From: Microbacterium sediminis
Lineage (GTDB): Bacteria; Actinomycetota; Actinomycetes; Actinomycetales; Microbacteriaceae
DNA length: 64,000 bases
Assembly: GCF_004564075.1 (NCBI RefSeq)
Contig: NZ_CP038256.1
Coordinates: 186,001-250,000 of the forward strand
Direction: 5' to 3'
Below, piece after piece: positions 16,316-24,152 of the stretch (positions are counted from its first letter, which is position 1; every line of letters starts with the position of its first letter). The position numbers and the translations under genes are program-made. The notes below the pieces were generated by a model, which saw nothing but the letters and a program-made list of their open reading frames with translations, ran no database searches and was not told the DNA's origin.

Positions 16316-16394
16316 GGTCTCCCCCCCGGATCGCGGTTCCGGCGTCAGGCTAGCGCGCCGGATCGCGCCCGGGCGATGGGCACCAGTCCCCTCG

Positions 16395-17777
16395 TCAGAG
16401 GTAGGTGCGGGTGACCTGCTCGGCGAGGCCCGTGTAGGTCGCGGGGGTGAGGGCGAGCAGGCGCTCCTTGGCCTCGTCGCCGATGTCGAGCCCGCGCACG
16501 AACTCCGCGAGGTCCTCGGCGCCGACTCGGCGGCCGCGGGTGAGCTCCTTGAGCAGCGCGTACGGATCGGTGATCTGCGAGCGGCCGGCGACGACCTCCG
16601 CGCGCACGACCGTCTGGATCGCCTCGCCGAGCACCTCCCAGTTGCCGTCGAGGTCGGCCAGCAGCACGTCGCGCGAGAGCGAGATCTCGCCGAGGCCGCG
16701 CTGCAGGTTGTCGAGCGCCAGGAGCGAGTGGCCGAAGGCGACGCCGATGTTGCGCTGCGTGGTCGAGTCGGTGAGGTCGCGCTGCAGCCGCGAGGTGACG
16801 AGCGTCTGCGCGAGCGTCGTGAACAGGCCGCCGGCGATCTCGAGGTTCGCCTCGGCGTTCTCGAAGCGGATCGGATTGATCTTGTGCGGCATCGTCGACG
16901 ATCCGGTGGCCCCCGCGACGGGGATCTGCGCGAAGTAGCCGAGGGAGATGTAGGTCCAGATGTCCTGCGCGAGGTTGTGCAGGATCCCGCCGGCGTGCTT
17001 GGCGGCGTCGTAGAGCTCGACCTGCCAGTCGTGCGACTCGATCTGCGTGGTGACGGGGTTAAACGTCAGCCCCAGGCGCTCGACGAACTCGCGCGCGATG
17101 TTCGGCCACGCCACCTGCGGCGCCGCGGCGAGGTGGGCGGACCACGTGCCGGTCGCGCCGGAGAACTTGCCGAGGTACTCGTTCTGCTCGAGGCGCTTGA
17201 TCACGCGCTCGAGGCGCCACACGAACACGCCCAGCTCCTTGCCCATCGTGGTGGGGGTGGCGGGCTGGCCGTGCGTGCGCGAGAGCATCGCGGCGTCGGC
17301 GTGCTCGAGGGCGAGGCCGCGCAGGGTGGCCGCGACGTCCTTGAGCTTGGGCAGCCACACGAGCGTGACGGCGCGCTTGACGGTGAGCGCGTAGGCGAGG
17401 GAGTTGATGTCCTCGCTCGTGCAGCCGAAGTGCGTCAGCTCCGCGATCGCGTCGAGGCCGAGCTCCGCGAGGCGATCGCGCACGAGGTACTCGACGGCCT
17501 TCACGTCGTGGCGCGTCACGGCCTCCTTCTCGGCGAGCCAGTCGATCGCCTCCTGCCCGAAGGTCAGGTACAGCGCGCGCAGGCGCTGCTTGGTCTCAAG
17601 CGGCAGCGGCTGGCTGCCGAAGAGCGAGTGATCGGTGAGCGTGATGATCCACTCGACCTCCACCTCGACCCGGGCGCGGTTCAGACCCGCCTCGGACAGG
17701 TACTCGGCGAGCGGGGCGACGGCGGCGCGATAGCGGCCGTCGAGCGGGCTCAGGGGCTGGGGCGGGAAGTCGCTCAC
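16395..17777 (-). CDS. purB: Adenylosuccinate lyase PurB
   Basis: The product has 460 residues. It cleaves SAICAR and adenylosuccinate to fumarate plus AICAR or AMP in purine synthesis. The family signature GSSTMPHKINPIR lies near residue 290, and HFGCTSEDINS and SRTHGQPATPTTMGKELG match the other two conserved regions of the fumarase/ASL superfamily. The start is the GTG at 17777 (VSDFPPQPLSPLDGRY). The chain LSPLDGRY at the N-terminus is typical. It is preceded by the phosphatase gene with an 8-nt gap, so the two are probably cotranscribed. The gene is intact and housekeeping. Confidence 0.97.
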   Translation of the reverse strand: MSDFPPQPLSPLDGRYRAAVAPLAEYLSEAGLNRARVEVEVEWIITLTDHSLFGSQPLPLETKQRLRALYLTFGQEAIDWLAEKEAVTRHDVKAVEYLVRDRLAELGLDAIAELTHFGCTSEDINSLAYALTVKRAVTLVWLPKLKDVAATLRGLALEHADAAMLSRTHGQPATPTTMGKELGVFVWRLERVIKRLEQNEYLGKFSGATGTWSAHLAAAPQVAWPNIAREFVERLGLTFNPVTTQIESHDWQVELYDAAKHAGGILHNLAQDIWTYISLGYFAQIPVAGATGSSTMPHKINPIRFENAEANLEIAGGLFTTLAQTLVTSRLQRDLTDSTTQRNIGVAFGHSLLALDNLQRGLGEISLSRDVLLADLDGNWEVLGEAIQTVVRAEVVAGRSQITDPYALLKELTRGRRVGAEDLAEFVRGLDIGDEAKERLLALTPATYTGLAEQVTRTYL

Positions 17778-17785
17778 GGGAGTCC

Positions 17786-18286
17786 TCAGGATCGCGGACG
17801 GAGGGCCGGCTCGAGCTGCCGGAACAGCGCCCGACCGGATCGTTCGATCATACCGAGCACCTCGTCGAAGGCCGCGTCGTCGTCGTAGTACGGATCGGGC
17901 ACGTCTCGCACGGTAGCCTCCGGGTCGAACGCGAGCAGCAGGGTGATCTTGTCGCGATCGTCCTCGGTGCGGGCCCACGTGCGCAGGATGCGCTCGTGGG
18001 TGCGGTCCAGCGCGACGACGAGGTCGTTGGCCTGGAAATCGCTCGTGCTGAACTGGCGCGCGCGGTGCAGCGAGCCGTCGTAGCCGCGCCGCTGCAGCGC
18101 CTCGACCGTGCGCCGGTCCGCCCGCTCGCCCACGTGCCAGTCGCCGGTACCGGCGCTGGTCGACACGATCCGGTCGCCGAGGCCCGCCGTCGTCGCCAGG
18201 TGGCGCAGCACGACCTCCGCCATGGGGGAGCGGCAGATGTTGCCGGTGCAGACGAAGACGACGCGGAACGCATCCGAGGAGGGCAT
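17786..18286 (-). CDS. Low-molecular-weight protein tyrosine phosphatase
   Basis: The product has 166 residues. The P-loop VCTGNICRS gives Cys13 and Arg19, and DVPDPYYDDD near residue 128 supplies the general-acid Asp. It removes phosphate from tyrosine of proteins and may act in exopolysaccharide control or stress. The chosen ATG lies 6 nt downstream of GAGAAT, consistent with a leaderless promoter. A longer reading from a GTG at 18397 has no support. It probably heads the purB transcript. Confidence 0.93.
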   Translation of the reverse strand: MPSSDAFRVVFVCTGNICRSPMAEVVLRHLATTAGLGDRIVSTSAGTGDWHVGERADRRTVEALQRRGYDGSLHRARQFSTSDFQANDLVVALDRTHERILRTWARTEDDRDKITLLLAFDPEATVRDVPDPYYDDDAAFDEVLGMIERSGRALFRQLEPALRPRS

Positions 18287-18420
18287 GCGGCCATTCTCGC
18301 GGCGCGAGGGGCGCATGCCCAAGGCCGAACTCCCGCTCACAGCCGCGGGGGCGCGGCGCGGGATCCACAGATCGCCCCGGTCGGCCGATCCGGCCACCCC
18401 CGGGGCGTGATCGTGGGGGA

Positions 18421-18669
18421 ATGAGCACGCATGACCTCTTCGGCACCGCCTCCATCGCGACGACCATCCTGCACCGCGCCGCCGACGATCTGCAGGTGGC
18501 GGCGCTCACCCTCGCGCAGGCCGCGCGCGTGGCCGTGTGGGAGTCCCCGGCGGGTGATCTGGCCAGGGAGCGGTTGCGGGAGCACGAGGAGCTCGCGCGG
18601 CGGCTCGAGGACCAGACCCTCGCCGCGGTGCAGGCGGTGTGGACGGTCGTCGCCAACGCGGAGAACTGA
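18421..18669 (+). CDS. Small WXG-like helical protein
   Basis: The product has 82 residues, two helices joined near VAVWESPAGDLARERLREH. That segment matches the W-x-S-x-A-G variant of the WXG turn seen in actinobacterial ESX-like partners. The stop is 1 nt before the next gene's ATG, so it forms a two-gene cassette with the hydrolase that follows. It mirrors the arrangement on the minus strand at 14.3-16.3 kb. Confidence 0.65.
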   Translation: MSTHDLFGTASIATTILHRAADDLQVAALTLAQAARVAVWESPAGDLARERLREHEELARRLEDQTLAAVQAVWTVVANAEN

Positions 18670-18670
18670 G

Positions 18671-20032
18671 ATGGGGATCGAGATCCGCTCGGGCGGGGCG
18701 ATCGCCGTCGATCCGGAGTCCCTCCGCGAGCTCGCGGCGCGGCTCGATCAGGCCGGCCGCTGGGTCGACTCGGGCGCGACCGGCGCGCGGACGGCGATCG
18801 ACGTGCTGTGGCGCGCCCCGCAGCTCGGCCACGCGTGCTCGTGGCAGGTCGACCAGGTACAGCACCGGATGGTCGTCCTCACGCGCGATCTGGCCGATCT
18901 CGCCACGCGCGTGCGCACCACCGCCGACGCGTACGAGCTCGCCGACCTGATGTTCCAGCTCGAGCTGGCGGGGGCGTGGGACGACCCCTACGACGCGGAG
19001 GCCTTCGAGGCGCGCATGGCCCTCGACGCGCGCATCACCGAGCTCGCCCACGGCAACGAGGCGGCGTACGACGAGGCCAAGGAGCTGCTGAAGGACTGGC
19101 GGGAGGACTGGCTCGCCGAGGAGCAGTGGACCGAGGTGATCGAGTCGATGGTCGTCTTCGGCCCCGCGGCCGCCGCCACCGTGCGCATGCTCCTCGAAGC
19201 CAACCGCGGGGCGAGAACCGGCGTCATCCCCGCCGGTAACCGACTGCGCGGGACGCTGCCTCGGGTCATCGTGCGTCCGGTGATCTCCGGGGCCACGAAG
19301 GCGCCCAAAACCCTCGAGGGCGCCGTCACGCGCATCCCCGACAGCGACCAAGGCTCGCAGATCCGCGTCGAGAAGTACGCGATGGCCGACGGCACCTCGC
19401 AGTTCGTGGTCTACATCGGCGGCACGGCGCTGTCCGATGCCAACACGTTCGATTGGCCCTCGAACTTCGATCTCTACTTCGGGCGGTTCTCCGCCTCGTA
19501 CGCCGCCACGGTGGCGGCGCTCGAGGACGCCGGTGCGAAGCCCGGTGACATCCTGCACACCTTCTCGTTCAGCCAGGGCGCGATGGTCGCGGCGCGACTC
19601 GTCACCGAGGGTGACTACCAGGTCAAGACCTACGTCGGTCTGGGCTCACCGGTCGACGCGATGATGGGCGAGGACACCCTGTCGATGCAGCTGCGTCATC
19701 GTGACGATCCGATCTCGCTGCTGTCGAACGGGGGCACGGCGGCCGGCACCGGCAACGACGGCAGCATCGTGGTCGAGCGACCGCTGCGGCCGGCCCACAC
19801 GCTCGATTCCTACGCGTCGACGGCGGGGATGGTCGACGCGAGCGACGACGTGCGGGTCGAGGCCTTCCGGGAGGTGCTCGAGGGTCTGCGCCAGGACGCC
19901 GTGAGCGTCGAGTTCACCGAGTACCGCACCGACTACGCCGAGCGCCAGCTGGCCGGCGTGCCCGCCAAGTCCGGTGGCGCCTCGTCCGGTGGTGGCGTCA
20001 GCGGCTCTTCTTCGTCTGAGGACGGAGGATGA
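18671..20032 (+). CDS. WXG-associated hydrolase-like protein, paralogue of the 14-16 kb gene
   Basis: The product has 453 residues. Residues 1-100 are helical with VLWRAPQLGHACSWQ, a WXG-type turn. Residues about 230-420 form an alpha/beta-hydrolase: strand FVVYIGGTAL, nucleophile region HTFSFSQGAMVAA, likely Asp in RHRDDPISLLS, likely His in RPAHTLDSY. The first Gly of GxSxG is replaced (S-F-S-Q-G), unlike the paralogue, which keeps GFSQG. The tail from about 435 is a Gly/Ser run (GGASSGGGVSGSSSS). The 3' end overlaps the convergent membrane protein gene by 35 nt. It is probably secreted or surface-held; the substrate is unknown. Confidence 0.75.
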   Translation: MGIEIRSGGAIAVDPESLRELAARLDQAGRWVDSGATGARTAIDVLWRAPQLGHACSWQVDQVQHRMVVLTRDLADLATRVRTTADAYELADLMFQLELAGAWDDPYDAEAFEARMALDARITELAHGNEAAYDEAKELLKDWREDWLAEEQWTEVIESMVVFGPAAAATVRMLLEANRGARTGVIPAGNRLRGTLPRVIVRPVISGATKAPKTLEGAVTRIPDSDQGSQIRVEKYAMADGTSQFVVYIGGTALSDANTFDWPSNFDLYFGRFSASYAATVAALEDAGAKPGDILHTFSFSQGAMVAARLVTEGDYQVKTYVGLGSPVDAMMGEDTLSMQLRHRDDPISLLSNGGTAAGTGNDGSIVVERPLRPAHTLDSYASTAGMVDASDDVRVEAFREVLEGLRQDAVSVEFTEYRTDYAERQLAGVPAKSGGASSGGGVSGSSSSEDGG

Positions 20033-20396
20033 TGCCGAAGAGCCAGTTGATGATGCTCAGCAGGATCCCCGCCAGCACGGCCGGCCAGAAGTCGCCGACG
20101 CCGAGCCCCCAGCCCCACGAGCTCGTGATCCACGCGGTGATCAGCAGCAGCACGCCGTTGAGCAGCAGCGAGATCAGCCCCAGCGTGAGGATGAACAGCG
20201 GGAACGCGACGATCTTGATGATCGTGCCGATGACGGTGTTCACCAGTCCGAACAGCGCGCCGAGCAGGGCGAGGGTGAGGACGAGCTGCAGGTCTCCTCC
20301 CGGCGCGAACGGCGTGACCGTGATCTGCAGGAAGGGGATCAGCGTCAGCACCCAGATGCCGAAGCCGTTCACGATCGATCGGATGAGGAAGCCCAT
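19998..20396 (-). CDS. Phage-holin-4-type (Phage_holin_4_2) membrane protein
   Basis: The product has 132 residues and four hydrophobic helices, with conserved features of the PF04020-type family: an N-terminal helix GIWVLTLIPFLQIT, LVNTVIGTIIKIVAFPLFILTLGL and a final SIINWLFGIILRP. These are chromosomal membrane proteins, not phage genes, and their role is unclear. The ATG lies 6 nt after CACACT on the coding strand, a weak leaderless -10. It is convergent with and overlaps the hydrolase-like gene. Confidence 0.85.
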   Translation of the reverse strand: MGFLIRSIVNGFGIWVLTLIPFLQITVTPFAPGGDLQLVLTLALLGALFGLVNTVIGTIIKIVAFPLFILTLGLISLLLNGVLLLITAWITSSWGWGLGVGDFWPAVLAGILLSIINWLFGIILRPQTKKSR

Positions 20397-20494
20397 GGCA
20401 CCAGTGTGGCATCGCGCAGCGCGCGGGGGGAGAGCGCTCGGGCCAGCCTTCGTCGGATGAAAGCGCCGGCCGGAGCGCGGTGGCGGCCGTCCGC

Positions 20495-21157
20495 TCAGGC
20501 GAACACGGTGCCGAGGAGCCAGGTGAGACCGAAGCCGATCGCGAAGCCGAGGAGCATGGCGCCGCCCATCCAGGCGAGCTGCATGCCGACGTGCTCGCCC
20601 GGCATTCGCCCGTTCCACCGCGAGTCGGCACCGATCTGCTGCAGCGTGCCGGCATCGATGCGGCCGTCGATGAGCGCGACGTCGGCGGAGGCGAGGCGCA
20701 CCGCCGCGAACGCGCGGTTGCCGAGCGACTCCCGCCACGACGCCGGCGCCAGCGCGAGGATGCGGCGCGCGCCGGCCTCGGTGAGCGCGTTCAGGACGAC
20801 GACCCGGGCCGTGGGCTCGACCGCCGTCGGGTAGCCCGCGAGGAAGCCGGGCACCTTCGCGGCCGGACGGCTGCGCACGACGCGGGCGGGTGCGAACGCG
20901 CCCTCGGCGCCGGAGGCGGCGTAGGCCGCCGACACCGTCGCGAGCTCGCCCTGCAGCCGGCGGTTCTCGCGGAAGAACAGCGGCAGCCCGATCGCCAACG
21001 CCGAGACCATGACGAGGATCGCGACGAGCATCAGCGGCGGCAGGGCGGCGATGTCGCCGAGGACGTTCGTCGCCCAGATCGATCCGAACAGCAGGAACAC
21101 GCCGAACTGAGCCCACGCGTTCAGCAGAACACTCGCGCGGAGCAGACGCAGATACAT
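20495..21157 (-). CDS. Membrane protein of unknown function
   Basis: The product has 220 residues. It has two N-terminal helices (about 8-30 and 38-60), a soluble middle and a C-terminal helix (MLLGFAIGFGLTWLLGTVF). The middle part contains FLAGYPTAVEPTARVVVLNALTEAG. The ATG is 6 nt after TACGTT (coding strand), so the mRNA is likely leaderless. It is divergent from hisC and shares a 16-bp palindrome with it. No family is recognised. Confidence 0.75.
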   Translation of the reverse strand: MYLRLLRASVLLNAWAQFGVFLLFGSIWATNVLGDIAALPPLMLVAILVMVSALAIGLPLFFRENRRLQGELATVSAAYAASGAEGAFAPARVVRSRPAAKVPGFLAGYPTAVEPTARVVVLNALTEAGARRILALAPASWRESLGNRAFAAVRLASADVALIDGRIDAGTLQQIGADSRWNGRMPGEHVGMQLAWMGGAMLLGFAIGFGLTWLLGTVFA

Positions 21158-21163
21158 GCGAGC

Positions 21164-21169
21164 AACGTA
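21164..21169 (-). promoter_or_regulatory. Leaderless -10 (TACGTT)
   Basis: It ends 6 nt before the ATG at 21157 on the minus strand. Confidence 0.6.
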
Positions 21170-21192
21170 GCGCGCTCGAGGCGTCGCGCTCC

Positions 21193-21208
21193 CGGGCAGA
21201 TCTGCCCG
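21193..21208. promoter_or_regulatory. 16-bp perfect palindrome between hisC and the divergent gene
   Basis: CGGGCAGATCTGCCCG reads the same on both strands. It covers the -35 region of the hisC promoter and touches that of the divergent promoter. It is a candidate operator; the regulator is unknown. Confidence 0.5.
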
Positions 21209-21223
21209 TCGCGGTCGCCGCCA

Positions 21224-21229
21224 TAGGAT
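21224..21229 (+). promoter_or_regulatory. Leaderless -10 (TAGGAT) of hisC
   Basis: It ends 6 nt before the GTG start of hisC. Confidence 0.65.
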
Positions 21230-21235
21230 CGTCGG

Positions 21236-22297
21236 GTGACCAGCGAGCCCACCCTTCCCCGCATCCGGCCCGAGATCGCGGCGCTGCCGCCGTACAAGCA
21301 GGGCCGCCCGGCCGACGCGGGGGGCTTCAAGCTCTCGAGCAACGAGAACCCGTTCGATCCGCTGCCCGGCGTGGTGGAGGCGCTGCAGGCGCAGACGACC
21401 CTGAACCGGTACCCCGACGCGACCGCGGGGCGGCTGCGCGCGGCCCTCGGCGCGACCTACGGGGTGGACGCCGACGCCGTGCTCGTCGCGGCGGGCAGCG
21501 TCTCGCTGCTGGCGGCGTTCCTGCAGGCGGCCGCCTCGACGGGCGACGAGGTCGTGTACGCGTGGCGCTCGTTCGAGGCGTACCCCGGGCTGGTTCTCGT
21601 GGCCGGCGCCACGAGCGTGCCGGTCCCGAACCGGCCCGACGGCGGTCACGATCTCGACGCGATGGCGGCCGCGGTCACGGAGCGCACTCGCTGCATCCTG
21701 CTGTGCACCCCGAACAACCCGACGGGACCGGTGATCACGAGCGAGGAGTTCGCGGCGTTCGTGGCGCGCGTGCCGAGCGACGTGCTGATCCTCCTCGACG
21801 AGGCGTATGCCGAGTTCGTCACCGACCCCGCGGCGGTGAACGGTCTGGGCGAGCGGGTGTTCGAGGCGCACCCCAACGTTGTCGTGCTGCGCACCTTCTC
21901 CAAGGCCTATGGCCTGGCGGCACTTCGCGTGGGATACGCGATCGGCCACCCGCGCGTGCTCGACGGCGCCCGGGCCACGATGATCCCGCTGTCGGTCACG
22001 GCGCAGGCCGAGGCCGCCGGCGTGGCGAGCCTCGAGCACCGCGCCGAGATGGCCGAGCGGGTCGCGGTGATCGTCGACCGGCGCGAGCGGCTGGTGGCCG
22101 GCCTGCGCGAGGCCGGCTGGGACGTGCCCGACACGCAGGCGAACTTCGTGTGGCTGCCCACCGCCGACCCGGCCGTGGCCGCGGCCTTCGACGCCGCGGG
22201 CCTCATCGTGCGGCCGTTCCCCGAGGGCGTGCGCATCTCGGTGGGCGAGGAGGAGTCGCTCGAGCGCATCCTCGAGGTCGCCCGCTCGCTGCGCTGA
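21236..22297 (+). CDS. hisC: Histidinol-phosphate aminotransferase HisC
   Basis: The product has 353 residues and is a PLP-dependent fold-type I enzyme. The lysine that binds PLP is in [19 protein letters not shown] near residue 223. [16 protein letters not shown] and [11 protein letters not shown] are further family signatures. It converts histidinol phosphate and 2-oxoglutarate to imidazole-acetol phosphate and glutamate, or the reverse. The gene stands alone with no other his genes, so it may serve aromatic amino acid (Phe/Tyr) transamination or be a second copy. The start is fixed by the TAGGAT hexamer 6 nt upstream. Confidence 0.9.
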   Translation: MTSEPTLPRIRPEIAALPPYKQGRPADAGGFKLSSNENPFDPLPGVVEALQAQTTLNRYPDATAGRLRAALGATYGVDADAVLVAAGSVSLLAAFLQAAASTGDEVVYAWRSFEAYPGLVLVAGATSVPVPNRPDGGHDLDAMAAAVTERTRCILLCTPNNPTGPVITSEEFAAFVARVPSDVLILLDEAYAEFVTDPAAVNGLGERVFEAHPNVVVLRTFSKAYGLAALRVGYAIGHPRVLDGARATMIPLSVTAQAEAAGVASLEHRAEMAERVAVIVDRRERLVAGLREAGWDVPDTQANFVWLPTADPAVAAAFDAAGLIVRPFPEGVRISVGEEESLERILEVARSLR

Positions 22298-22313
22298 GCC
22301 GCCGACAGGCGCC

Positions 22314-22341
22314 GGTGCGCCGCCGTCAGCGCCGGCGCACC
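22314..22341. terminator. Hairpin between convergent hisC and acyl-CoA synthetase genes
   Basis: GGTGCGCCG and CGGCGCACC form a 9-bp stem. It partly overlaps the last codons of the minus-strand gene and may act in both directions; no T tract. Confidence 0.45.
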
Positions 22342-24023
22342 AGGCCGGGGAAGTGCTCCTCGCGGTACTCGGCCGAGAAGTCCGTCTCGGGGTCCTCCTC
22401 GCGCGCCCGCAGCTCGACGCGGCGGATCTTGCCCGAGATCGTCTTCGGCAGCTCGAAGAACTCCACGCGGCGCACCCGCAGGTAGGGTGCGAGGTTCTCG
22501 CGGCAGTGCCGCAGGATGCTCTCCGCCACCTCCGCGCTCGCCTCGTGTCCGGGCGCGAGGGCGATGTACGCCTTCGGCACCGCGAGGCGCACCGGGTCCG
22601 GCGCCGGCACGACGGCCGCCTCGGAGACCGCCGGATGCGCGATGAGCACCGACTCGAGCTCGAACGGGCTGATCTTGTAGTCGCTGGCCTTGAAGACGTC
22701 GTCGGTGCGGCCGATGTAGGTGATGTATCCGTCCTCGTCCCGTGCCGCCACGTCGCCCGTGCGGTAGTAGCCGCCGCGCGTGGCCGCCGCCGTGCGATCG
22801 GGGTCGCCCCAGTAGCCGGTCATGAGCGGCAGCACCGGCTGCGACAGGTCGAGGCCGAGCTCGCCCTCGCCGACGCCCGCCACGGGCTCGCCCGTCGCGG
22901 TGTCGAGCAGCACGACGGGGTAGCCCGGCAGGGGTCGGCCCATCGACCCGGGCTTGAGCGGCGATCCGGGGGTGTTGCCGATCTGCGCCGTGGTCTCGGT
23001 CTGCCCGAAGCCGTCGCGGATCGTCAGCCCCCACGCCCGCTCCACGCGCGAGATCACCTCGGGGTTCAGCGGCTCACCGGCCGAGAGCAGCTCGCGCAGC
23101 GCCGGCGGGCGCTCGCCGAGGTCGGCGCCGATGAGCATGCGCCACACGGTGGGCGGGCCGCAGAACGTGTTCACCTCGCGGCGGCGCAGCTCGGCGAGCA
23201 GCGCGGCGGCGTCGAAGCGCGCGTAGTTGTAGACGAAGATCGTCGCCTCGGCGATCCAGGGCGCGAAGAAGCTGCTCCAGGCGTGCTTGCCCCAGCCGGG
23301 CGATGAGATGTTCAGGTGCGTGTCGCCGGGGCGCACGCCGATCCAGTACATCGTCGACAGGTGGCCGACGGGGTACGACACCTGCGAGTGCTCGACGAGC
23401 TTGGGCTTCGACGTCGTGCCCGACGTGAAGTAGCGCAGCAGCGGATCGGTCGTCTTCGTGCGCGGGTGCGGCAGCGGCGCCCAGGGCCGCTCGGCGGCCG
23501 CGCGCAGATCGGTCCAGCCCTCGGCGGTGCCCACGCTGAAGCGCGCGAATCCGCTCAGCTCGTCGAACTTGCCCGTGTCGGCGGCGTTGCAGATGACGGC
23601 GCGCACGTCGCCGCGCGTCACGCGGTCGGCGAGGTCGGCGGGACCGATCGCGACGGTGGTGGGCAGGATGACGGCGCCGAGCTTCATCAGCGCGAGCATG
23701 GACTCCCACATCTCCACCTGATTGCCGAGCATGAGCATCACGGGGTCGCCGGCGCGCACGCCCTGCTCCGCAAGCCAGGCGGCGAGCACGTCGGAGTCCC
23801 GCGACAGCTCGGCGAACGACCTCTCGAGCGAGGAGCCGTCCTCCTCCACGATCACGAGGGCGGGGGTGTCGTTGCCCTCGGCGATGCGGTCGAACCAGTC
23901 GACGGCCCAGTTGAACTCGTCACCGAGGTCGGGCCAGCGGAAGGCGGTGGCGGCGGCGGCATGGTCGTCGGCCAGGCTGAGCAGGTGGTCGCGCGCGGCG
24001 CGGTAGATGTCGGTGACGCCCAT
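22326..24023 (-). CDS. AMP-forming acyl-CoA synthetase
   Basis: The product has 565 residues of the ANL superfamily. The adenylation P-loop YFTSGTTSKPK is near residue 197. DGFGQTETT, GYWGDPDRT and RTDDVFKASDYKISPFELE follow in the usual order, and the catalytic lysine segment LPKTISGKIRRVELR is near the C-terminus. It makes acyl-CoA from a carboxylate with ATP. The closest family memory is medium-chain or acetyl-type synthetases (about 550 residues). Divergence from the branched-chain dehydrogenase operon suggests it feeds or drains branched acyl-CoA pools. TAGGGT ends 6 nt before the ATG. Confidence 0.9.
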   Translation of the reverse strand: MGVTDIYRAARDHLLSLADDHAAAATAFRWPDLGDEFNWAVDWFDRIAEGNDTPALVIVEEDGSSLERSFAELSRDSDVLAAWLAEQGVRAGDPVMLMLGNQVEMWESMLALMKLGAVILPTTVAIGPADLADRVTRGDVRAVICNAADTGKFDELSGFARFSVGTAEGWTDLRAAAERPWAPLPHPRTKTTDPLLRYFTSGTTSKPKLVEHSQVSYPVGHLSTMYWIGVRPGDTHLNISSPGWGKHAWSSFFAPWIAEATIFVYNYARFDAAALLAELRRREVNTFCGPPTVWRMLIGADLGERPPALRELLSAGEPLNPEVISRVERAWGLTIRDGFGQTETTAQIGNTPGSPLKPGSMGRPLPGYPVVLLDTATGEPVAGVGEGELGLDLSQPVLPLMTGYWGDPDRTAAATRGGYYRTGDVAARDEDGYITYIGRTDDVFKASDYKISPFELESVLIAHPAVSEAAVVPAPDPVRLAVPKAYIALAPGHEASAEVAESILRHCRENLAPYLRVRRVEFFELPKTISGKIRRVELRAREEDPETDFSAEYREEHFPGLVRRR

Positions 24024-24029
24024 TCGACG

Positions 24030-24035
24030 ACCCTA
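24030..24035 (-). promoter_or_regulatory. Leaderless -10 (TAGGGT) of the acyl-CoA synthetase gene
   Basis: It ends 6 nt before the ATG at 24023 on the minus strand. Confidence 0.6.
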
Positions 24036-24073
24036 TTCCCGCCAGGCATCCCCGCTGCCGCATACGACTGTGG

Positions 24074-24091
24074 GAATCCACCATCGGATTC
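24074..24091. promoter_or_regulatory. Inverted repeat GAATCC-N6-GGATTC between divergent promoters
   Basis: A perfect 6+6 dyad lies in the 129-bp region between the acyl-CoA synthetase and bkd starts. It is a possible shared operator. Confidence 0.4.
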
Positions 24092-24140
24092 GCGGAGGCG
24101 TTGTCGGGAGTGCCGCACCGCCCTTTCGGACGCCCGGACA

Positions 24141-24146
24141 TAGCGT
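24141..24146 (+). promoter_or_regulatory. Leaderless -10 (TAGCGT) of the bkd operon
   Basis: It ends 6 nt before the GTG start at 24153. Confidence 0.6.
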
Positions 24147-24152
24147 GGGACG

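Noticed and set aside
19998-20396. Prophage remnant (holin)
   Set aside because: The family is named after phage holins but is chromosomal in Actinobacteria, and no other phage genes lie nearby.
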